From contig NZ_JACHGW010000002.1 of NCBI RefSeq assembly GCF_014202505.1, positions 62,001-126,000 of the forward strand: a stretch of DNA of 64,000 bases. Direction: 5' to 3'. A program made the position numbers and the translations under genes. Source of the stretch: Armatimonas rosea. Its GTDB lineage: Bacteria > Armatimonadota > Armatimonadia > Armatimonadales > Armatimonadaceae. Shown here in pieces: positions 59,229-64,000 of this stretch; within the stretch, counting starts at the first letter, position 1, and each line of letters opens with the position of its first letter. The notes under the pieces are model-generated. The model was not told the DNA's origin and searched no databases. It saw only the letters and a list, made by a program, of their open reading frames with translations.

Positions 59229-59975
59229 TTATAGCGGGAAAACTTGAATCTCGCCGTTCTCGATCCGCGCGACCTCTGCCGAGCGCTTCTCCGCGCGGAG
59301 CCCTTCATCGGGGGGGGCGGCGGCGATCTTGCCGGCAATTCGGATCTGCGGTGCCCGAAGCTCACTGGCGATAATCTTGGCGCTCTCATCGCCCTGGCAA
59401 CCCGCGTGGGGTCGTCCCCGCAGCCTGCCCACGACAATAATGTCTCCGGTGGCGATCACCTCGGCGTCCTGGCTAACATCGCCACAGATCACCAGGTTGC
59501 CGCTGTGTTCGACACGCTGACCGGAGCGGACACTGCGGTAGAGGTAGAGCGCATTGTTGAGCTCACTGCTGGGCGCTGCCGGAGCGCTTGCAGGAGCCGA
59601 TGTCGCCGTACTTGTCGCCGCCGTGGTGTGTGTCTCCCAGTCCGCAGTTGCCTTCTGGATGGTCGGGAGGACATCGTAGGTCTTGAGCACCAGCTTCTCG
59701 CACGCGGCGCGGGTCTGCGGATCGGCGGCGACCGCGGCCAGGGGAATCAGCCCCCAGAAGCTCCGCAGCCACTCGCAGAGCGAGCCCACGCCCTCACCGT
59801 CGAGCGTACGCCCCCCAAAATCCAGGGTGACCTGTGCCCCCCGCCAGAATGTCCGCCCGTCTTTTGCCTCGCTCAGCCGCGCCTCCAGCGCCTCGCGGAC
59901 AGTGTCCCACTCGCCCGAGTCCGGGAGCACCACCAGCAAGCCATTGCGCCAGCCTTTAATTTCCAGTTCCTGCAT
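59229..59975 (-). CDS. minC: Septum site-determining protein MinC
   Basis: A 248-residue FtsZ inhibitor. The N-terminal domain (residues 1-105, LEIKGWRNGLLVVLP) is divergent but positioned correctly. A Thr/Ala/Ser-rich linker (115-135) leads to the C-terminal beta-helix: HSGNLVICGDVSQDAEVIATGDIIVVGRLRGRPHAGCQGD, which binds MinD. It heads minCDE. Presence of all three genes supports FtsZ-based division in this organism. Confidence 0.9.
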   Translation of the reverse strand: MQELEIKGWRNGLLVVLPDSGEWDTVREALEARLSEAKDGRTFWRGAQVTLDFGGRTLDGEGVGSLCEWLRSFWGLIPLAAVAADPQTRAACEKLVLKTYDVLPTIQKATADWETHTTAATSTATSAPASAPAAPSSELNNALYLYRSVRSGQRVEHSGNLVICGDVSQDAEVIATGDIIVVGRLRGRPHAGCQGDESAKIIASELRAPQIRIAGKIAAAPPDEGLRAEKRSAEVARIENGEIQVFPL

Positions 59976-60002
59976 CGTGCTCTATCTTACCCCAGCGGTG
60001 TG

Positions 60003-60953
60003 CTATTTCTTAGGAGCAGGCTGCTCGGCGGGCTTGCGGGTGCTACTTGTAAGTGGCTCTTTCTTGCCGGAGTAGCGGTTCCAGAGCGCCTGGATCGCTT
60101 CGGGTGAGGGGAGCTCGCCTCGGTAGACCACGAACCGCGCCTGGATCTTCAGGGTCTCGTCCTTCTTGATCGCGGTTTTATAGAACGCCCCAAAGCGCCC
60201 GTAGTTGCGGTACGCCGACCACGCCGTGCCGCTCGGGTTGCTGGGGTGGGAGAGCATCACCACGCTATACTTCTGGCCGTCGGCGGTGTAGGTCATCCCT
60301 ACCCAGGGATAGTCGCGGTCTTTGTGCGCGTTGGCGTCGGCCTTCGGGTAGAGATAGACCGTGTTGGCGCGCTCGGTCGCATCGGTGGGCCGAAAGTGCA
60401 GCCCCGCGTGCTCCGGGTCGCCGTCAAAGACCGTGTCCCCCGCAACTGCTTTTAGCTCCGACGAAAAATCCACCTGCACAAATGCTCCGGTTGGGGGTGG
60501 GCCGAAGATCATATCGCGCCGCTCCTCAATGAGCGTCTCATCGCGTGTGGCTCCGGTCCAGACAATCTTGGGCGCACTGATGGCGCTCTCGCCCCAGGCC
60601 GAGTTGGCCACCCCTACCTTCTTGACAACTTGTTCGCCGCCCACCATGTGCCATCGGTCGTAGGTCTTGCCGGCAACCGTGAGCTTGTTCCAGCCGATAA
60701 AGATTCCCCGATGGTGCGTGAACTCCCCACCCATGCCCTTGGTGATCGACTTGCCCGTCTCCGGGTCGATAATGTGCAGGTACGGCTTGTAGGTCTCCTC
60801 GCGCTTCTTGGGATCGGAGATATCGTAGGCGGTCATGAACCGCCCGATTGGCTTGGCTTGTGCCCGGATCTCGACATACTGATCCGCCACGAAAGAAGCC
60901 TGGAGCGGTGTCTGGCCTGCCAGCGCCAGCAAGAGGAAAGGTAGGAAATTCAT
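60003..60953 (-). CDS. DUF6807 protein (second copy), exported
   Basis: A 316-residue protein with a signal peptide (MNFLPFLLLALAGQTPLQA). DUF6807 (PmoA-like) features are RPIGRFMTAYDISD-type N terminus, KPYLHIIDPETGKSITKGMGGEFTHHRGIFIGWNKL, and VVMLSHPSNPSGTAWSAYRNYGRFG. The THHRG motif equals DHPHHRG of the first copy. It overlaps the DUF1501 gene by four bases, so it is translationally coupled to that gene and to the DUF1553 gene. Role: probably part of periplasmic sugar catabolism; activity unknown. Confidence 0.82.
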   Translation of the reverse strand: MNFLPFLLLALAGQTPLQASFVADQYVEIRAQAKPIGRFMTAYDISDPKKREETYKPYLHIIDPETGKSITKGMGGEFTHHRGIFIGWNKLTVAGKTYDRWHMVGGEQVVKKVGVANSAWGESAISAPKIVWTGATRDETLIEERRDMIFGPPPTGAFVQVDFSSELKAVAGDTVFDGDPEHAGLHFRPTDATERANTVYLYPKADANAHKDRDYPWVGMTYTADGQKYSVVMLSHPSNPSGTAWSAYRNYGRFGAFYKTAIKKDETLKIQARFVVYRGELPSPEAIQALWNRYSGKKEPLTSSTRKPAEQPAPKK

Positions 60954-62362
60954 GCGATAAGGTCCTTGATGACATTGCCAAAGACACCCGTCAGGCGGAC
61001 ATCTTGGCCGCCGAAGCGCACCGTGAGCTTTTTATGATCGAAGCCCAGCAGGTGGAGCATGGTGGCGTGGAGGTCGTACATCTCCATTTTATTCTCGACC
61101 GCGAAGTAGCCAAACTCATCGGTCGCGCCGTAGATCGTCCCGGGCTTGAAGCCGCCGCCCGCCGCCCAGACCGTGAAGCCAAAGGGGTTGTGGTCGCGGC
61201 CATCGCCGCCCTGCACCATCGGGGTGCGGCCAAACTCGCTGGCCCAGAGGACGATCGTGGAGTCCAGCATCCCGCGCGACTTGAGGTCCTTGAGGAGCCC
61301 CGCGATCGCGGTGTCCACCATGCGGGAGTTGTCCTCGTGGCCTTTCTTGAGGTTGCCGTGCTGGTCCCAGCGGTCGTGGCCGCAGCTCGGGTGCGTCAGC
61401 TCGACAAACCGAACCCCGCGCTCGATCATGCGCCGCGCCATCAGGCACTGGAAGCCGAAGGTGCGCGCGGGCGCAAAGGGATGGTCGAGGCCGTAGAGCT
61501 TCTTGGTCGCCTCGCTCTCGCCCGCCATGCTGGTGAGCTCGGGGACCGCGCTCTGCATCGCAAAAGCCAGCTCGTAGTTCTGGATCGCCGCATCGACCGC
61601 GGCGCTGTTGCCCATGTTGCCCAGCACGCTCTTATCCAGGCGCTTTAATAAATTCAGCTTGCGCTTCTGCTCCGCCTCGGTCTTCTCCAGCGGATTGAGA
61701 TCGGCGACCGCGCTGGGACGTGGCAGGAAGATCGAGCCCTGGTAGGTCGGCGGCAGGAAGCCCGAGCCAAAGCAGTCGAGGCCACCGTTGGGGATGAGCC
61801 CGCCGTTGATGACCACATAGCCCGGAAGATTTTTGGCGGCACTACCCAGCCCATAGGTCACCCACGCGCCCATGCTCGGGCGGCCCTGGGAGCCATTGCC
61901 CGTGTGCAGGAAGTAGTTCGCGTTGGTGTGCTCCGAGAAGTTGGAGGTCATCGAGCGCATCACGCACAGATCGTCGGCGCACTTTGCCACCTCGGGGAAG
62001 AGCTCACTGATATCGATCCCGGCTTGGCCGTACTTCTTAAAGCTCCAGGGAGATTTTAAGATATTGCCGTTGTTGTTAAACTGGGTCGCCGGAACCTCGA
62101 GCGGTAGTGGCTTGCCGTGGTCTTTTTCGAGGCGCGGCTTCGGGTCGAACGTGTCCATCTGGCTCGGGCCGCCGTCCATGTACAGAAAGATCACCGCCTT
62201 GGCCTTCGCCGGGTGATCCAGGGGGCGTCCGCCTGTCTGCCCCCCCTGCCCCCGCCCTGCGGGGGAGCTAGCGGCGGCCTCCTCCGCAAAGAGCGCGGAG
62301 GCTGCCATGCCCCCAAAGCCCGTCGCCGCCGTCGCAAGCATCTCTCGTCGTGTCATGTTCAT
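60950..62362 (-). CDS. DUF1501 protein, planctomycete type, Tat-exported
   Basis: A 470-residue protein. MNMTRREMLATAATGFGGMAA is a twin-arginine signal. A Gly/Gln-rich linker leads to the sulfatase-like fold: AVIFLYMDGGPSQMDTFDPKP at the N terminus, then FVELTHPSCGHDRWDQHGNL, WASEFGRTPMVQGGDGRDHNP and a Gly-rich end. The conserved Asp and His residues of the DUF1501 group are present. It follows the DUF1553 gene by a repeat-filled gap and overlaps the DUF6807 gene. ATGs at 62377 and 62356 are alternatives. Confidence 0.92.
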   Translation of the reverse strand: MNMTRREMLATAATGFGGMAASALFAEEAAASSPAGRGQGGQTGGRPLDHPAKAKAVIFLYMDGGPSQMDTFDPKPRLEKDHGKPLPLEVPATQFNNNGNILKSPWSFKKYGQAGIDISELFPEVAKCADDLCVMRSMTSNFSEHTNANYFLHTGNGSQGRPSMGAWVTYGLGSAAKNLPGYVVINGGLIPNGGLDCFGSGFLPPTYQGSIFLPRPSAVADLNPLEKTEAEQKRKLNLLKRLDKSVLGNMGNSAAVDAAIQNYELAFAMQSAVPELTSMAGESEATKKLYGLDHPFAPARTFGFQCLMARRMIERGVRFVELTHPSCGHDRWDQHGNLKKGHEDNSRMVDTAIAGLLKDLKSRGMLDSTIVLWASEFGRTPMVQGGDGRDHNPFGFTVWAAGGGFKPGTIYGATDEFGYFAVENKMEMYDLHATMLHLLGFDHKKLTVRFGGQDVRLTGVFGNVIKDLIA

Positions 62363-62379
62363 AGTTGTCTTTGTCATCT

Positions 62380-62480
62380 CCCCGCGTTGCGGCCATCTCC
62401 CCGGCTCGTGCCTTGCCTCCCGTTCGTTCCTCACTGTGAAGAGAGGTGCCTGAGCCGTGCGAAGGCGGAGAGATGGCCTT
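62380..62480. repeat. GC-rich palindromic repeat between DUF1553 and DUF1501
   Basis: GGCCATCTCCCCGGC on the left and GGCGGAGAGATGGCC on the right frame the gap. The CATCTCCC/GGGAGATG core is shared with the 15-bp tandem repeats at 25780-25824 and with the mannosidase element ends. It fills almost the whole intergenic gap of the operon. Confidence 0.65.
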
Positions 62481-62484
62481 CCCT

Positions 62485-64000
62485 TTACTTGATAAAAATA
62501 AACTCCTTGACATTGAGCAGGACATGGCAGAGATCGGCCCAGACCTGCTTTTCTCCCCCGCTTGCGGGGGCTGGGGGGGCCACGAACTCTAGGGCGTCTT
62601 TCATCTCTGCGGCGGTGGCGGGGCGGCTGAAGGCGCGCTCATAGAGCCAGGCGATTCGCTGCTCGGGAGTGGCGGTGGGCTGCTCTTTCAGGAGGCGTGT
62701 GGCCCAGACCTCGGCCTGCTGGCGGACGAACGGGCCGTTCATCAGCGCGAGCGCCTGCGCGGGGACATTGCTGATACTGCGCCGCCCGATACAGGTGAAC
62801 GGGGTTGGGAAGTCGAAGGACTGGAGCCAGGGCGAGAGGAAGTTGCGCCGCACCGAGAGGTAGATACTGCGCCGTCCGTTGCCATCCAGTGGACCTTGGC
62901 CGGGGCGTCCACGACCCTCGGAGAACTCGGTGAGGTAGGTATTGACCGGCGGGCCGTAGAGGGTTGGGTCGAGGCGACCGGAGAGCGCCAGCAGGCTATC
63001 GCGGATGCTCTCGCCCTCCAGCCGCAGGACATTCATGCGCCAGAGGAGCTTGTTGGTCGGGTCGAGCTTGGTGGCGGTGGCGGTGGGCCGGACATCACTG
63101 CGCTGTTTGTAGGTCGCGCTGGTGAGGATCAGCTTGTGCATCGTCTTGAGCGACCAGTTCTTCGCCACCAGCTCGCTCGCCAGATAGTCGAGGAGCTCGG
63201 GGTGGGTGGGGGCCTCGCCCATGTGCCCAAAGTCGTCCACCGTCGGGACAATCCCCCGCCCAAAGTGGTGGTGCCAGAGGCGGTTGACAATCACGCGGGC
63301 TGTGAGCGGGTGCTGTGGGCTGGCGATGCGCTTGGCAAGCTCCAGGCGTCCGCTCCCCGTGACTCCCGAGATCGGGGTGTTCTCTGTCCCGCAGAGCGCC
63401 AGCTGGAGGCGGGGTGCCACCGGCCCAGCTGCCTTGTGGTTGCCCCGCAGGAAGACATTCTCGTCCTCACCGTCGCCGTCGGCCATGGCTAAGATGCGGG
63501 TCGGGGCGGGGAGAGCGTTGTCGATCGCCGCGAGCTGCGTGCTGACATCGCCGAGGGGCTTGGTATCCAGCAGCCCCTTGCGCAGCAGCAGATCGAGCAC
63601 CTCTAACACCTGGTCATCGGCGGGAAGGAGGCGATCTTCTACCCAGCGGTCCAGTGTCCCACTGCGAAGTGTCCCACTTAGAAGCGCACGGACTTGCTCC
63701 GGGTCCAGAATCGTGAGGAGGTTGTTTGATCCCGGCGGGACATTGCTATTGCTGAGCACCGCGCCCTCGCAACGAATCCAGCCCTCGTGGCCCTTGTTCA
63801 GATCGCTCAGGTTGCCCAGCGAGAAGTTATCGCGGGCGCTGTCGGTGAGCTCCACGTAGGCGCGGCGGCCCTTGACCATCCGCAGGTCGATCGTCCGCCA
63901 GCCCGGCTCGGGGTTATCAATGGTGTGGGTCAGGAAGCCGTAGAGCGGGTCCCGGATGACCTGGAAGCTCTCGACAATGATGCGCAGCTTCCCGCGCTGC
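62485..64000 (-). CDS. PSD1/DUF1553 cytochrome-type protein, 5' end outside window
   Basis: The coding frame continues unbroken to the right edge, so only the C-terminal 500 or so residues are seen. The visible start has the beta-sandwich segment (LTHTIDNPEPGWRTIDLRM...YVELTD) and then DUF1553: LTARVIVNRLWHHHFGRGIVPTVDDFGHMG, LILTSATYKQRSD, LRLEGESIRDSLLALSGRLD, and CIGRRSISNVPAQALALMNGPF. Family members are exported and usually carry an N-terminal cytochrome domain. It heads the operon with DUF1501 and DUF6807. Confidence 0.9.
   Translation of the reverse strand, partial: QRGKLRIIVESFQVIRDPLYGFLTHTIDNPEPGWRTIDLRMVKGRRAYVELTDSARDNFSLGNLSDLNKGHEGWIRCEGAVLSNSNVPPGSNNLLTILDPEQVRALLSGTLRSGTLDRWVEDRLLPADDQVLEVLDLLLRKGLLDTKPLGDVSTQLAAIDNALPAPTRILAMADGDGEDENVFLRGNHKAAGPVAPRLQLALCGTENTPISGVTGSGRLELAKRIASPQHPLTARVIVNRLWHHHFGRGIVPTVDDFGHMGEAPTHPELLDYLASELVAKNWSLKTMHKLILTSATYKQRSDVRPTATATKLDPTNKLLWRMNVLRLEGESIRDSLLALSGRLDPTLYGPPVNTYLTEFSEGRGRPGQGPLDGNGRRSIYLSVRRNFLSPWLQSFDFPTPFTCIGRRSISNVPAQALALMNGPFVRQQAEVWATRLLKEQPTATPEQRIAWLYERAFSRPATAAEMKDALEFVAPPAPASGGEKQVWADLCHVLLNVKEFIFIK

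Overview
The window looks like chromosomal DNA of a high-GC, Gram-negative-type bacterium of the Armatimonadota (an Armatimonas- or Capsulimonas-like lineage is my best guess). It shares gene families with Planctomycetes: a DUF1559 pseudopilin, DUF1501/DUF1549/DUF1553 cytochrome-type proteins, DUF1800, DUF6807, DUF6785-type membrane proteins and many Gfo/Idh oxidoreductases. A complete minCDE operon argues against Planctomycetes, most of which lack FtsZ-based Min systems. The assignment is inference from gene content; there is no rRNA in the window.

Layout. 0-10 kb: a DUF6785-like membrane protein, prmC, a DUF4242-TOBE-TOBE protein, tag, a DUF5666-type lipoprotein, a degenerate DUF1537 protein, and a small lipoprotein next to a pseudopilin that has a strong promoter and a structured leader. 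10-20.5 kb: a GH2 beta-mannosidase, a parallel beta-helix lipoprotein, a STAS protein, and two tandem DUF1800 genes followed by a Tat-exported DUF1501 gene. 20.6-31 kb: an OstA/LptD-like protein, a PD40 propeller lipoprotein, an aldo/keto reductase, a ParE-type toxin-antitoxin pair, an SRA-HNH modification-dependent nuclease gene, and an operon of Gfo/Idh oxidoreductase, DUF6807 and MFS transporter. 31-41 kb: tRNA-Gln, an ATP-grasp-like protein, two ECF sigma/anti-sigma modules (one with a RseB-like sensor), an adenylate cyclase, a lone ABC ATPase, a large ankyrin protein and a MoxR ATPase. 41-64 kb: a PSD1-type cytochrome protein, sugar/alcohol dehydrogenases, a SARP/NB-ARC/TPR regulator, a HAF-repeat protein, a TrmH-type methyltransferase and tRNA-Ser, a Gfo/Idh gene, minCDE, and an operon of DUF1553, DUF1501 and DUF6807 that runs off the right edge.

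How the genes fit together. Several operons point to uptake and oxidation of sugars or glycosides: Gfo/Idh + DUF6807 + MFS, and DUF1553 + DUF1501 + DUF6807, with the mannosidase and the beta-helix protein nearby. The two sigma/anti-sigma modules and the exported sensors suggest envelope-stress signalling. The SRA-HNH gene and the toxin-antitoxin pair form a small defence-like patch.

The most unusual signal is a set of dispersed GC-rich palindromic repeats. They sit between genes throughout the window and also inside genes. One lies in frame within prmC and another, bounded by perfect 14-bp inverted repeats, lies in frame within the beta-mannosidase. A third supplies the stop codon and last residues of the same mannosidase. 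A second class of anomaly is sharp composition change inside single genes: an island of about 27% GC (hand count, 34921-35160) encodes the membrane sensor of the adenylate cyclase.
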